Shown here piece after piece: positions 25,209 through 35,780 of a DNA stretch of 64,000 bases. How positions within the stretch are numbered: position 1 is the stretch's first letter; every line of letters starts with the position of its first letter. The stretch covers positions 1 to 64,000 of the forward strand of contig JBKEBP010000100.1 of the NCBI GenBank assembly GCA_047973235.1. Direction: 5' to 3'. The notes beneath the pieces were generated by a model. The model was given only the letters and a program-made list of their open reading frames with translations. It was not told where the DNA came from and ran no database searches. The DNA is from Aequitasia sp047973235. Its GTDB lineage: Bacteria; Bacillota; Clostridia; Lachnospirales; Lachnospiraceae. The position numbers and the translations under genes are program-made.

Positions 25209-25351
25209 GATTTTTCCTCTTTTCGCTTTGTTATTGTGGACGGCTCAAATTAGCCTCGCTACTTCTCTATGAACATAGTTTAACTCTTAATGTATGGTGG
25301 CGCAAGTTTATAATCAATGATATAATACAAGGGTTAATTATACAGAAGGGA

Positions 25352-27607
25352 ATGGATTTTATGGGTTTTAGAGATTGTCTGTATGCGGATATTATTGTTG
25401 ATATTTCGCATGAAAAGGTGGATAGAAAGTTTCAATACAAGATTCCTTCACACTTATCTGATATTATTACTATTGGCTCTAAGGTTATGATTCCCTTTGG
25501 AAGAGGCAATAAAGAGATAGATGGATTTGTAATTGGAATTTCTGAGAATCCGAAATATGACGTTAATAAAATCAAGGAGATATCTGCTATTAATGAGCAA
25601 GATATTCGAGTTGAAGAAAAACTTATTAAATTGGCAGCCTGGATGAGGGAGCAATATGGGGGTACTTTTGTTGCGGCGCTAAAGACGGTTTTAACTATTA
25701 AAAAGAAGGAAAGTGTTAAGGAAGAACACCTGGTAAGGTTGGCGATTTCAAGAGAAGAGGCAATAGAAAAACTTGAATATATGCTGATGTACAAGAATCA
25801 AAAGGCTAGGGTAAGGGCACTTGCCGCTCTTATAGATAATGAAGTGTTGTCAACGAGCGTACTTCGCACTAAGCATAAGATCGATTCAAAGGTTATTAAA
25901 GATATGACATCACTGGGACTTATAGTAGTTGAGTCAAAGAGAATATATAGAGATCCCTTTGATAACGAAACAGAGGATAAGAATGTATCATTAAATGACG
26001 AGCAGAAAAAGGCAGTGGAAACATTTGTCGCTGATTATAAAAGAAATGACTATAAAACGTATCTTATTCATGGAATAACCGGCAGTGGTAAAACAGAAGT
26101 ATATATAAAAATGGCTGAGAAAGTTGTAAGTACAGGAAAACAAGTTATAATACTTATACCGGAAATTGCACTAACCTATCAGACGGTTATGAGATTTTAT
26201 GGTAAATTTAAAAATAAGTTAGCCGTTATTAATTCCAGACTTTCATTAGGCGAAAAGTTCGATCAACTGGATAAGGTTAAAGCGGGTAAGGTTGATGTTA
26301 TGATAGGTCCAAGGTCGGCTTTATTTACACCATTTGAAAATCTCGGATTAATTGTAATTGATGAGGAACATGAATCAACATATAAGAGTGAACAAGTTCC
26401 ACGTTATCATGCCAGAGAGGTCGCGATAAGACGTGCACAGATAGAAGGAGCAAGTGTTGTTTTAGGGTCTGCGACTCCGTCACTTAAAGCATATTATAAA
26501 TGTATGCAAGGTGAGTACAAACTAATTACACTTGAAAACAGAGCAACTGTAGGAAAGCTACCGAGTGCGCATATTGTTGATATGCGAGATGAAATGGCAC
26601 AGGGAAACAGGTCGATTATAAGTGATAAGCTGTCCGAGTTAATCGAGGACAGAATTAAAAACAAACAACAAGTAATGCTTTTTATTAATAGGAGGGGTTA
26701 TGCGGGGTTTGTATCTTGTAGGTCTTGTGGATATGTTGCTAAATGTCCGCATTGTGATGTTTCTTTATCATCGCACAAAAATGGAAAACTGATTTGCCAT
26801 TACTGCGGATATGAAAGGGATGCAATTAAGGAATGTCCTGAATGCGGATCTAAACATATAGGTGGATTTAAGGCGGGAACGCAACAGATAGAGGAGTTAG
26901 TAAAAAGGCAATTCGAAGGAGTGAAAACACTTCGAATGGATATGGATACAACAAGAGAAAAGGGAAGCTATGAAAATATAATAAAAGCATTCAGAAACCA
27001 CGAAGCAGATATTCTTATTGGAACACAGATGATTGTTAAAGGGCATGATTTCCCGAATGTAACACTAGTAGGAATTCTAGCTGCAGACATGTCTCTATAT
27101 TCCAGCGACTATAGAGCAAGCGAGCGTACTTTTCAACTGATTACGCAAGCCGCGGGAAGAGCCGGAAGAGGAGATAATCCGGGAGAGGTGGTTATTCAAA
27201 CGTACAATCCTGAACATTATGCTATAATAGAAGCGGCAAAGCAAGACTATGAAGGCTTTTATGAAAAGGAAATCAATTATCGTGATATAATGGAATACCC
27301 ACCGGTAGCGCATTTGACTGCAATTCTTATTACAGGTAAAAAGGAAGAAAATCTGCAAGTAGCTACGGATTATTTGAAGAAGTTTTTGGATATGCTTAAT
27401 AAAGCAGACGAAGTCTCGATAATAGGTCCTTCAACACCTTATATAAGTAAAGTTAAGGATGTTTTCCGGAAGACAATATATATAAAAAGTGATAATTATG
27501 ATATGTTAGTTCATATGAAAAACATGACAGAAGAGTATATTGAGATGAATACGGGATTTAATCATCTGCACATTCAGTTTGATTTTGACCCTATGAATGT
27601 AGTATAA
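25352..27607 (+). CDS. priA: Primosomal protein N' (replication restart helicase PriA)
   Basis: Reloads the replicative helicase at collapsed forks. 751 aa with the N-terminal 3' DNA-binding domain, helicase Walker A GITGSGKT (241-248), DEEH box, and two zinc-binding clusters made of CRSCGYVAKCPHC and CHYCGYERDAIKECPEC. The ATG at 25352 has AGAAGGG before it. It opens the run priA-def-fmt that is common in Firmicutes. Confidence 0.95.
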   Translation: MDFMGFRDCLYADIIVDISHEKVDRKFQYKIPSHLSDIITIGSKVMIPFGRGNKEIDGFVIGISENPKYDVNKIKEISAINEQDIRVEEKLIKLAAWMREQYGGTFVAALKTVLTIKKKESVKEEHLVRLAISREEAIEKLEYMLMYKNQKARVRALAALIDNEVLSTSVLRTKHKIDSKVIKDMTSLGLIVVESKRIYRDPFDNETEDKNVSLNDEQKKAVETFVADYKRNDYKTYLIHGITGSGKTEVYIKMAEKVVSTGKQVIILIPEIALTYQTVMRFYGKFKNKLAVINSRLSLGEKFDQLDKVKAGKVDVMIGPRSALFTPFENLGLIVIDEEHESTYKSEQVPRYHAREVAIRRAQIEGASVVLGSATPSLKAYYKCMQGEYKLITLENRATVGKLPSAHIVDMRDEMAQGNRSIISDKLSELIEDRIKNKQQVMLFINRRGYAGFVSCRSCGYVAKCPHCDVSLSSHKNGKLICHYCGYERDAIKECPECGSKHIGGFKAGTQQIEELVKRQFEGVKTLRMDMDTTREKGSYENIIKAFRNHEADILIGTQMIVKGHDFPNVTLVGILAADMSLYSSDYRASERTFQLITQAAGRAGRGDNPGEVVIQTYNPEHYAIIEAAKQDYEGFYEKEINYRDIMEYPPVAHLTAILITGKKEENLQVATDYLKKFLDMLNKADEVSIIGPSTPYISKVKDVFRKTIYIKSDNYDMLVHMKNMTEEYIEMNTGFNHLHIQFDFDPMNVV

Positions 27608-27632
27608 ATTACAAATATGAGAGGTAAGTAAA

Positions 27633-28127
27633 ATGGCAACAAGAGAAATTAGAGAATATCCGGATCCAATTCTTGAAAAGAAGGCTAAACCGGTTAAGGA
27701 GATGACGCCAAAATTAAAAGAATTAATTGAAGATATGTTCGACACTATGTATGAGGCAGGGGGTGTAGGACTAGCCGCACCACAGGTAGGAGTGCTTAAA
27801 CAAATAATTGTTATAGATGTTGGAGAAGATAATCCATTGGTTTTAGTTAATCCCGAGATAATAAATACTAGTGGCGAGCAGACCGGACAAGAGGGATGTT
27901 TAAGCGTTCCCGGGAAAATCGGATATGTCACAAGACCTGAAAATGTTAAAGTTAGAGCATTTGATGAAAATATGAATGAAAGAGAATTAGATGGTGAAGG
28001 GCTTCTTGCAAGAGCCTTCTGTCATGAAATTGACCATTTAAAGGGTCAAATGTATGTGGATTTGGCATTGGATGGTTTGCATGATATTGAAGTTGAACCG
28101 TTAGATGATGAGGAGGAAGAAATTTAG
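27633..28127 (+). CDS. def: Peptide deformylase
   Basis: Removes the formyl group from nascent protein N-termini. 164 aa with all three signatures: GVGLAAPQVG (44-53), EGCLSVPG with metal ligand C89, and HEIDH with H131, E132 and H135. It is followed directly by fmt, its functional partner (add and remove formyl), with no gap. Confidence 0.96.
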   Translation: MATREIREYPDPILEKKAKPVKEMTPKLKELIEDMFDTMYEAGGVGLAAPQVGVLKQIIVIDVGEDNPLVLVNPEIINTSGEQTGQEGCLSVPGKIGYVTRPENVKVRAFDENMNERELDGEGLLARAFCHEIDHLKGQMYVDLALDGLHDIEVEPLDDEEEEI

Positions 28128-29060
28128 ATGAAAGTTATTTTCATGGGAACTCCTGAATTTTCAGTTGGAACATTGCAAGCAATAATAGAAGCAGGTCATG
28201 AAGTGGTACTTTGTGTTACTCAACCCGACAAACCAAAAGGCCGGGGCAAAGAAATGACATATACACCTGTAAAGGAAGAAGCACTAAAACATGGCATTCC
28301 GATATTTCAACCTTTTAAAATCAGAGAAGAGAAGAGTATAAGCGAACTTGAAAAATATGAAGCTGACGTATGTGTTGTAGTTGCATTCGGACAAATCATC
28401 CCAAAAGAAGTATTAGAGATGACAAGGTATGGATGCATAAATGTCCATGCTTCACTACTACCCAAGTATCGTGGAGCAGCACCGATACAGTGGGCGATTA
28501 TTGATGGTGAAAGTGCAACCGGAGTTACGACCATGCAGATGGATGAAGGGTTAGACACAGGGGACATGCTTCTAAAGACGGTAGTTCCAATCAGCTCAAC
28601 TGAAACATCAGGAACGTTACATGACAAGTTGAGCGATGCAGGGGCGAAGTTACTTATAAAGACATTGGAAGACATTAAAAATGGAAATGTAAAACCGGAA
28701 AAACAGGGAGAAACTACGACCGAGTATGCGGCAATGATTCATAAATCAATGGGAAACATAAACTGGAACGATGATGCGACGAAGATAGAGAGATTGATAA
28801 GAGCTATGAGTCCATGGCCATCAGCTTATACTAACTGGCATGAGAGGGTAATCAAAATCTGGGAGGCAAACGTGATTGAAAAGAATACCGATGCTTTGCA
28901 AGGTACTGTTATTAGAGTTGACAAGAATAGCTTTAGTGTACAAACCGGAGAAGGTACTTTAGAAATCAAATCGGTTCAGTTGCCCGGAAAAAAAAGAGTG
29001 GATGCAGATGCATTCCTTAGAGGACATAAATTAGTAACAGGAACAGTTTTAGGTAAATAG
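28128..29060 (+). CDS. fmt: Methionyl-tRNA formyltransferase
   Basis: Formylates the initiator Met-tRNA using 10-formyl-THF. 310 aa; the N-terminal formyltransferase domain has GTPEFSV, and the conserved INVHASLLPKYRGAAPIQWA is at about 104-123. The ATG follows the def stop immediately and its ribosome site GAGGAGG lies within def. Confidence 0.96.
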   Translation: MKVIFMGTPEFSVGTLQAIIEAGHEVVLCVTQPDKPKGRGKEMTYTPVKEEALKHGIPIFQPFKIREEKSISELEKYEADVCVVVAFGQIIPKEVLEMTRYGCINVHASLLPKYRGAAPIQWAIIDGESATGVTTMQMDEGLDTGDMLLKTVVPISSTETSGTLHDKLSDAGAKLLIKTLEDIKNGNVKPEKQGETTTEYAAMIHKSMGNINWNDDATKIERLIRAMSPWPSAYTNWHERVIKIWEANVIEKNTDALQGTVIRVDKNSFSVQTGEGTLEIKSVQLPGKKRVDADAFLRGHKLVTGTVLGK

Positions 29061-29098
29061 ATTCAGTAATAAGTTTGTGATTAGCAGGAGGCGATTTT

Positions 29099-29797
29099 AT
29101 GTATGGATTTAGATTAGACCCGACATATATTTTAGTAATTATTGGAATAATTATAACGATGGCAGCTTCATCGAAAATGAAGTCAACATTTAACAAATAC
29201 TCGAGAATAAGAAGTACTACAGGATTGACAGGAAGAGAAACAGCAGACAGAGTGCTTAAATCAGCAGGAATATATGATGTGAGAATAGAGCATGTGTCAG
29301 GAAATCTGACAGATCATTATGACCCGAGGAACAAAGTACTTCGATTATCTGATGCAACATATAACAGCACATCTGTGGCAGCAATAGGTGTGGCAGCACA
29401 TGAATGCGGACATGCAATGCAGCATCAGGAAGGGTATGCACCATTAACTATTAGAGGTGCACTTGTACCGGTAGCGAATTTTGGAAGCATGCTCGCATGG
29501 CCACTTATAATTATAGGCATTTTGTTTAATTCAGAATCTTCGTATTTGTGGATTAATATAGGTATAGTACTATTTAGTGCAGCTGTACTATTTCAACTTG
29601 TGACACTTCCGGTGGAATTCAATGCATCAAGGCGCGCAGTACAAACAGTTGAAAGCATAGGGCTTGTTCAAGGCGAAGAGAAGAAAATGGTTAGTAATGT
29701 GCTAAGTGCGGCAGCATTGACATATGTTGCAAGTGCAGCAGCGGCGATACTTCAACTACTAAGAATTCTGATGCTTACACGTGGCAGACGAAACTAA
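29099..29797 (+). CDS. Membrane zinc metallopeptidase (YugP family)
   Basis: A 232-aa membrane protein of the YugP/DUF-zinc peptidase family. The zinc motif HECGH is at 101-105, between an N-terminal helix and three more helices. No substrate is known. AGGAGG precedes the ATG; the gene sits between fmt and rsmB, its usual place in Clostridia. Confidence 0.88.
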   Translation: MYGFRLDPTYILVIIGIIITMAASSKMKSTFNKYSRIRSTTGLTGRETADRVLKSAGIYDVRIEHVSGNLTDHYDPRNKVLRLSDATYNSTSVAAIGVAAHECGHAMQHQEGYAPLTIRGALVPVANFGSMLAWPLIIIGILFNSESSYLWINIGIVLFSAAVLFQLVTLPVEFNASRRAVQTVESIGLVQGEEKKMVSNVLSAAALTYVASAAAAILQLLRILMLTRGRRN

Positions 29798-29810
29798 ACG
29801 GAGGATATAA

Positions 29811-31097
29811 GTGTCAAACGAAAACGAAAGAGAAATAGTATTAGATACGTTGCTTCTTATAACTAGAGATAATGAATATAGTCATATTGCTCTCAAGAGT
29901 GTACTGGATAAGTATGGTTATCTGGACAAGAGAAGCCGTTCTTTTGTTTCTAAAGCAGTTAATGGAACGCTTGAACGCATGATAGAAATAAACTATATAA
30001 TTAATACATTTTCTACAGTTAAGGTGAATAAATTAAAACCTGTTATACGTGCTATTTTGCAGAGTAGTATATACCAGATAAAATATATGGATCACGTACC
30101 TGACTCAGCTATTTGTAATGAGGCAGTTAAATTAACAGGAAAACGTGGATTTAAAAATCTTAAAGGATTTGTAAATGGGGTTCTAAGGAACATTAGTAGA
30201 AATAAAGATAGCATAGAATTAAATACTTTAGAACTCAAGTATTCATTACCAAAATGGATAGTTGATATGTGGAGCGAAAACTATTCGAAAGAAACTATCT
30301 GCAGGATGGGTGAATATTTCTTAAATGACGCACCTCTTTACATATGGTTTAATAAGGCTAGAATAAGTGCTGAGGATTTAATCGATAAGCTTAAATTAGA
30401 AGGTGTAGATGCAAGTAGAGTGGACGATATTCCTTGTGCACTACAAATTACTAAAATTGATTCATTTGAGAGATTGGAAAGTTTTAATAATGGATATTAT
30501 AGTATTCAGGATATAAGTTCAATGTTGGTTGAACTAAGAGCCAAACCAAAAGAAAAGGACATTGTGTTAGATGTTTGTGCTGCACCGGGAGGTAAAGCGA
30601 TACATTTTGCTGAGGATTTAAACGGAACGGGTGAAGTTATTGCAAGAGATATTTCAGAGTATAAAACTTCGCTAATTCAGTCTAACATAGATAGAAGCGG
30701 TCTTATGAATATAAAAACTGAGGTTTGGGATGCAACTGTTCCGGATGAATCACGCATAGATTCAATAGATATAGTGGTTGCAGATCTCCCTTGTTCCGGT
30801 CTTGGTGTTATCGGACGAAAGCCTGATATGAAATATAAGGTTGAGAAAAAGGACATTTATAGTCTTTCCGGTCTTCAAAGAGACATTCTTGCAATTGTTA
30901 AGCAATACGTAAAGCCGGGTGGTAAGCTTATATACAGCACCTGCACGATTACGAGAGAAGAAAATCAAGAGAATACGAAATGGTTTCTAAAAGGCAATCC
31001 TGAGTTTGCTTTGAAATATGAAGAACAAAGGATACCCGGTGTAGATATAGGAGATGGCTTCTATATAGCGATATTTGAAAGGGCAGTAAATGAATAA
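29811..31097 (+). CDS. rsmB: 16S rRNA (cytosine967-C5)-methyltransferase RsmB
   Basis: Methylates C967 of 16S rRNA. 428 aa: an N-terminal NusB-like RNA-binding domain (about 1-130) and a SAM methyltransferase domain with VLDVCAAPGGKA, the DLPCSGLGVIGRKPD motif and catalytic Cys in YSTCTI. The start is GTG behind GGAGG. Its end overlaps rlmN by eight bases. Confidence 0.93.
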   Translation: MSNENEREIVLDTLLLITRDNEYSHIALKSVLDKYGYLDKRSRSFVSKAVNGTLERMIEINYIINTFSTVKVNKLKPVIRAILQSSIYQIKYMDHVPDSAICNEAVKLTGKRGFKNLKGFVNGVLRNISRNKDSIELNTLELKYSLPKWIVDMWSENYSKETICRMGEYFLNDAPLYIWFNKARISAEDLIDKLKLEGVDASRVDDIPCALQITKIDSFERLESFNNGYYSIQDISSMLVELRAKPKEKDIVLDVCAAPGGKAIHFAEDLNGTGEVIARDISEYKTSLIQSNIDRSGLMNIKTEVWDATVPDESRIDSIDIVVADLPCSGLGVIGRKPDMKYKVEKKDIYSLSGLQRDILAIVKQYVKPGGKLIYSTCTITREENQENTKWFLKGNPEFALKYEEQRIPGVDIGDGFYIAIFERAVNE

Positions 31098-32151
31098 AAT
31101 TGATATAGGCTCCCTTAATATAGAAGAGCTAAAGAGTATGGTTGCACAATTAGGAGAAAAACCCTTTAGAGCAAAGCAACTTTACGAATGGATCCATACC
31201 AAGTTAGTAGGTACGTTTGATGAAATGTCTAACTTATCTAAGAATTTTAGACAACAGTTAGAGAATAACTGTGAAATAAAAAAAATGAAAATGGTTGATA
31301 GGCAAATATCTAAAATTGATAAGACAGAGAAGTTTTTATTTCTGCTTGATGACGGAAACGTTATTGAGAGTGTGCTTATGCGATATGACTATGGAAACTC
31401 GGTATGTATATCATCACAGGCAGGATGCAAGATGGGATGTACATTTTGTGCATCTACAATAGGTGGGCTCAAGCGAAGTCTAACGCCGTCTGAGATGTTG
31501 TTTCAGATATATCGTATCCAAAGTACCATTGGTGAGAGAGTTTCCAATGTCGTTGTAATGGGAACAGGTGAGCCTCTTGACAATTACGGCAATCTGGTGA
31601 AATTTATCAACATGATTAGCGATGAAAATGGATTGAATATAAGCCAGAGAAATATAACTGTATCGACATGTGGATTAGTAAATGAAATGAAAAGATTAGC
31701 AGATGAACGTTTTGCGATTACTCTTGCATTATCACTACATGCTGCCACACAAGAGAAACGCAAGAAGCTAATGCCTATTGCTAATAAATATTCATTGTCG
31801 GAAGTCCTTAGTGCGTGTGACTATTATTTAGAGAAAACAAACCGAAGAGTTACGCTTGAATACGCACTCGTTAAGGAGGTCAATGATACTGATGAGGATG
31901 TTTTAGAATTAAAAAAGATATTGAGAAATAGGAACTTTCACATAAATTTAATTCCGGTAAATCCGGTTGAGGAGAGAAATTATCAAAGACCTAGTGCTAC
32001 TAATGCGCAGGTTTTCAAAAATAAACTTGAAAAAAATGCAATAAATGTTACTATTAGAAGGGAACGTGGCACAGATATTGATGGAGCTTGTGGTCAATTG
32101 AGAAGGCGTTTTATAAGGAGAGAAACTAATGAAACAATATGCAATGACTGA
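31090..32151 (+). CDS. rlmN: 23S rRNA (adenine2503-C2)-methyltransferase RlmN (radical SAM)
   Basis: Methylates A2503 of 23S rRNA and A37 of some tRNAs. 353 aa with the radical-SAM motif C113-x3-C117-x2-C120 (CKMGCTFC), the GTGEPL motif, and the second catalytic Cys, C334, in GACGQLRRR. It overlaps the prpC start by 23 bases. Confidence 0.95.
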   Translation: MNKIDIGSLNIEELKSMVAQLGEKPFRAKQLYEWIHTKLVGTFDEMSNLSKNFRQQLENNCEIKKMKMVDRQISKIDKTEKFLFLLDDGNVIESVLMRYDYGNSVCISSQAGCKMGCTFCASTIGGLKRSLTPSEMLFQIYRIQSTIGERVSNVVVMGTGEPLDNYGNLVKFINMISDENGLNISQRNITVSTCGLVNEMKRLADERFAITLALSLHAATQEKRKKLMPIANKYSLSEVLSACDYYLEKTNRRVTLEYALVKEVNDTDEDVLELKKILRNRNFHINLIPVNPVEERNYQRPSATNAQVFKNKLEKNAINVTIRRERGTDIDGACGQLRRRFIRRETNETICND

Positions 32152-32869
32152 TTTAGGACGAAAGAGAGAAATTAATCAGGACTATGTATATGTAACGGAT
32201 GAACCGGTGGGACCATTTCCGAATTTGATGGTAGTAGCAGATGGAATGGGAGGACATAAAGCCGGAGATTTCGCGTCTAAATATGCAACTAGTGTTTTCA
32301 AAACAGAGTTAGCAAATACCAGTCTTTCGAGTCCTGAGGAGATATTAAGAAAAATTGTCGTTACAGTTAATAACAAGGTTATTGAAGCTGCAAAGGACGA
32401 TATTAAACTTGAAGGTATGGGAACAACACTTGTTGTTGCTACTGTAATTGGAAATATATTATATTTCGCGAATGTTGGAGATAGTAGATTATATTTGATA
32501 AATGATAAGATACAACAACTTTCGAAGGATCATTCTCTAGTTGAGGAAATGGTAAGACTGGGTGGAATAAAGGCTGAAGAAGCAAAGCATCATCCGGATA
32601 AAAACATAATAACGCGTGCTATAGGCGTTAAGGACAGCGTAGAGGCGGATGTATATGAATATCAGATAAAGCGCGGTGATATAGTGCTTATGTGTACGGA
32701 TGGTCTCAGCAATATGGTTGAAGATGAGGATATGTTTGATATTGTGAAAACCGCGAGAGATTTAGTTGAAGCGGTTCATATGCTAATAGAAAAGGCAAAC
32801 AGTAATGGTGGAAGAGACAACATAGGTGTAGTTATAGCAGAACCACTAAAAGGGGAGGTGAGATTGTAA
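32129..32869 (+). CDS. prpC: PP2C-type serine/threonine phosphatase (PrpC/Stp)
   Basis: Dephosphorylates targets of the PASTA kinase encoded next. 246 aa with PP2C metal motifs VADGMGGHKAGD, VGDSRLY, CTDGLSNM and GGRDNIG. Its stop overlaps the kinase start by one base. The prpC-prkC-rsgA-rpe-thiN order is widely conserved in Firmicutes. Confidence 0.93.
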   Translation: MKQYAMTDLGRKREINQDYVYVTDEPVGPFPNLMVVADGMGGHKAGDFASKYATSVFKTELANTSLSSPEEILRKIVVTVNNKVIEAAKDDIKLEGMGTTLVVATVIGNILYFANVGDSRLYLINDKIQQLSKDHSLVEEMVRLGGIKAEEAKHHPDKNIITRAIGVKDSVEADVYEYQIKRGDIVLMCTDGLSNMVEDEDMFDIVKTARDLVEAVHMLIEKANSNGGRDNIGVVIAEPLKGEVRL

Positions 32870-34890
32870 TGGCAAATGAGAGCAATAATGGAAACGGAAA
32901 TAACATTGTTTTAGGGGAGAGATATCAGGTAATAAGTAAGATTGGTACCGGAGGCATGGCCGACGTCTATAAAGGCAAGGATCTTATGCTAAATCGGTTT
33001 ATAGCAATAAAGGTACTTAAAAAAGAGTTTCGTGTAGAGGCGGATTTTGTAGCTAAATTCAAATCGGAAGCACAAGCAGCTGCAGGGCTTAGTAATCCGA
33101 ATATAGTAAATGTCTATGATGTAGGTGAAGACCGTGGACTTAACTACATGGTAATGGAACTTGTTGATGGTATTACACTTAAAGAATATATAAGAAAGAA
33201 AGGTAAACTATCATATAAGGAAGCGATAAGCATTGCGATTCAGACTTGCCAAGGTATTGGTGCAGCGCATGCGGCTGACATTATTCATAGAGATATTAAA
33301 CCACAAAATATAATGATTTCCCAAGAAGGTAAGGTTAAGGTTACGGATTTTGGAATCGCAAAAGCATTATCTTCTAATACGATGACGTCGAATGCCATGG
33401 GATCTGTTCATTACACATCTCCGGAGCAAGCAAGAGGTGGTTATAGTGATGTCAGAAGTGATATCTATTCAATTGGTATTACCATGTATGAGATGGTTAC
33501 CGGAGAGGTTCCGTTTGACGGGGAGTCAACAGTTGCTGTTGCTATGCAGCACTTACAAAAGGATATGCCATATCCATCGGATATAGTTCCGGATATACCT
33601 TATAGTTTGGAACAGATTATAATGAAATGTACACTAAAGAGTGGGGAGAGAAGGTATGCAAGTACCACTGACTTAATAAAAGACTTAAAGCATTCGTTAG
33701 TGGATCCTGAAGGAGATTTTGTAGTTATTCCTCCCATAAGTACTGCAGATACAGTTATGCTTACAGACTCGGATTTAGACGACGTGCGAAGACATTATAA
33801 TGATATGGAAGATGATGATTATGATGACGATGACTATGATGATGACTCGTTCTCTGAAACACAGACGAAACGTGGGAAAAACGGTAATATTAATCCAAAG
33901 ATGAGCAAAATGATGAAGATACTTACTATAGTAGTAGCTGTTATCATATTATTTATTCTTATCTTTGTTGTTGGTCAGGCAACAGGTATTTTCAAAGGCT
34001 TCGGATCGGGAAATGAGGCTACGGAATCTGACGATCAGGTTAAAGTACCGGATTTAATAGGTATGACAGAGGATGAAGTTGCCGAAGCATTAGATGGGTT
34101 GGAAATTGGATATAAAGTAACGTCTCAAGAAGAATCCGAGAAATATGATGCAGGACAGGTTATTTCTCAAGATCCTGAGGCTGGTGAAAAAATTGATAAA
34201 AACAAGACTGTTAATGTCGTGTTATCTTCGGGAAAAGCCGGCGAAAAGGCAAAAATTCCCAGTATTGAGGGAATGAGTGAAGAAGATGCACAAAAGGCAC
34301 TTCAAACAGCCGGTTTAACAAATATCAATTGGACATCAGCAAATAGCAGTACAGTTGATAGTGGCCACGTTATTTCGGTCACACCGGGTGTCGGAAGTGA
34401 AGTCGAAAAAGATGAACAGATTACGGTAGTGATTAGCCTTGGTGTAGAACAACAATCAGTGCCAAATGTTGTAGGATATTCGGAAAGTGATGCAAGAAGT
34501 GCAATAGAAAGTGTGGGATTTGCGGTAGGAAGTGTAAGTTATCAAGCGGACTCATCTGCAAGCGGAACGGTTTTATCTCAAAGCCCAACAGGTGGTAAGA
34601 AGGATCCGGGAACAAAAATCAGCTTAGTAATAAGTAAAGGTCCTGAGATGGTAAATGTTCCATCTATTGTAGGAAAAACATTAACACAGGCAACGCAAGC
34701 CTTATCAAATGTTGGACTTTCAGTTGGAGGAACAACATATGCATTTAGCGATAGTGTTGATCAAGGCAAAGTAATTAGTGCTGACCCGGGAGACGGAAGT
34801 TCGGTGACAGTGGGAACATCAGTTAATCTTGTTATTAGTGATGGACCTGAAGGTGATACAGGTGATGAGGATACAGGCACAAACCCATAG
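32869..34890 (+). CDS. prkC: PASTA-domain serine/threonine kinase (PrkC/Stk1)
   Basis: Membrane sensor kinase that responds to peptidoglycan fragments. 673 aa: kinase domain (about 20-280) with GTGGMADVYKG, K48, HRDIKPQN and DFG; a very acidic Asp/Tyr-rich juxtamembrane stretch (about 305-325); one membrane helix (about 347-368); then four extracellular PASTA repeats (from about 390 to 660), each beginning with a V/I-P-x-x-x-G motif. The ATG overlaps the prpC stop, so translation is coupled. Confidence 0.95.
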   Translation: MANESNNGNGNNIVLGERYQVISKIGTGGMADVYKGKDLMLNRFIAIKVLKKEFRVEADFVAKFKSEAQAAAGLSNPNIVNVYDVGEDRGLNYMVMELVDGITLKEYIRKKGKLSYKEAISIAIQTCQGIGAAHAADIIHRDIKPQNIMISQEGKVKVTDFGIAKALSSNTMTSNAMGSVHYTSPEQARGGYSDVRSDIYSIGITMYEMVTGEVPFDGESTVAVAMQHLQKDMPYPSDIVPDIPYSLEQIIMKCTLKSGERRYASTTDLIKDLKHSLVDPEGDFVVIPPISTADTVMLTDSDLDDVRRHYNDMEDDDYDDDDYDDDSFSETQTKRGKNGNINPKMSKMMKILTIVVAVIILFILIFVVGQATGIFKGFGSGNEATESDDQVKVPDLIGMTEDEVAEALDGLEIGYKVTSQEESEKYDAGQVISQDPEAGEKIDKNKTVNVVLSSGKAGEKAKIPSIEGMSEEDAQKALQTAGLTNINWTSANSSTVDSGHVISVTPGVGSEVEKDEQITVVISLGVEQQSVPNVVGYSESDARSAIESVGFAVGSVSYQADSSASGTVLSQSPTGGKKDPGTKISLVISKGPEMVNVPSIVGKTLTQATQALSNVGLSVGGTTYAFSDSVDQGKVISADPGDGSSVTVGTSVNLVISDGPEGDTGDEDTGTNP

Positions 34891-34900
34891 AAAGGTGTAA

Positions 34901-35779
34901 ATGCAAGGAAAAATCATTAAGGGTATAGCCGGATTCTACTATGTTCATGTTGTAGAATCCGGTATTTATGAATGTAAGGCAAAGGGAATATTTAGAAAAG
35001 ATAAAGTAAAGCCTCTGGTAGGGGATGATGTTGAGATTGAAATATTAAGTGAAGAACCAAAAGAGGGGAATATAGTTGAGGTTAATCAAAGAAAAAACGA
35101 GTTGATAAGACCGGCCGTAGCCAATGTTGATCAGGCATTGGTTGTTTTTGCTGTTGCCAAACCGGATCCTCATTTAAACTTACTTGATAGATTCCTTGTT
35201 ATGATGCAAGACAAGGGAATTAAAACTATTTTATGTTTTAACAAGGAAGACATAGGTGATGAAAGCAAATTAAGCGAATTGGCATTTATATATAAAAACT
35301 GTGGGTATCCGGTTATATTTGTTAGTGCCAAAGAAGGAAACAACATTGATTCGCTAAAGGATGTTTTAAGGAATAAAACAACAGTTATAGCGGGACCATC
35401 AGGTGTAGGAAAATCAACTATTTTAAATTGCTTATATCCTGAGGCTAATGCACAGACAGGAAAAATCAGTAAGAAGATTGAAAGAGGTAAACACACAACT
35501 AGACATTCAGAACTATTTACTTTTGAAGAGGATTCTTATATTATGGATACACCGGGATTTAGTTCTCTATTAATTATGGACATGGATGAAAGAGAACTTA
35601 AGTATTGTTTTCCCGAGTTTGATGAATATGAAGGTAAATGCAAATATAATGGCTGTGACCATATCCATGAGCCCGGTTGCAGTGTGAAGGAAGCATTGGG
35701 TAAAGGACTGATAGCAAAAAGCAGATATGATAACTATGTGAGTTTTTATCAGAGCGAGAAAGAAAAGAAGAGGTATTAA
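34901..35779 (+). CDS. rsgA: Ribosome small-subunit GTPase RsgA
   Basis: Late 30S assembly checkpoint GTPase. 292 aa: N-terminal OB fold, circularly permuted GTPase in which NKED comes before the P-loop GPSGVGKST, DTPGFSSL, and a C-terminal zinc knuckle CKYNGCDHIHEPGC. AAAGGTG precedes the ATG. It lies ten bases after prkC. Confidence 0.95.
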   Translation: MQGKIIKGIAGFYYVHVVESGIYECKAKGIFRKDKVKPLVGDDVEIEILSEEPKEGNIVEVNQRKNELIRPAVANVDQALVVFAVAKPDPHLNLLDRFLVMMQDKGIKTILCFNKEDIGDESKLSELAFIYKNCGYPVIFVSAKEGNNIDSLKDVLRNKTTVIAGPSGVGKSTILNCLYPEANAQTGKISKKIERGKHTTRHSELFTFEEDSYIMDTPGFSSLLIMDMDERELKYCFPEFDEYEGKCKYNGCDHIHEPGCSVKEALGKGLIAKSRYDNYVSFYQSEKEKKRY

Positions 35780-35780
35780 T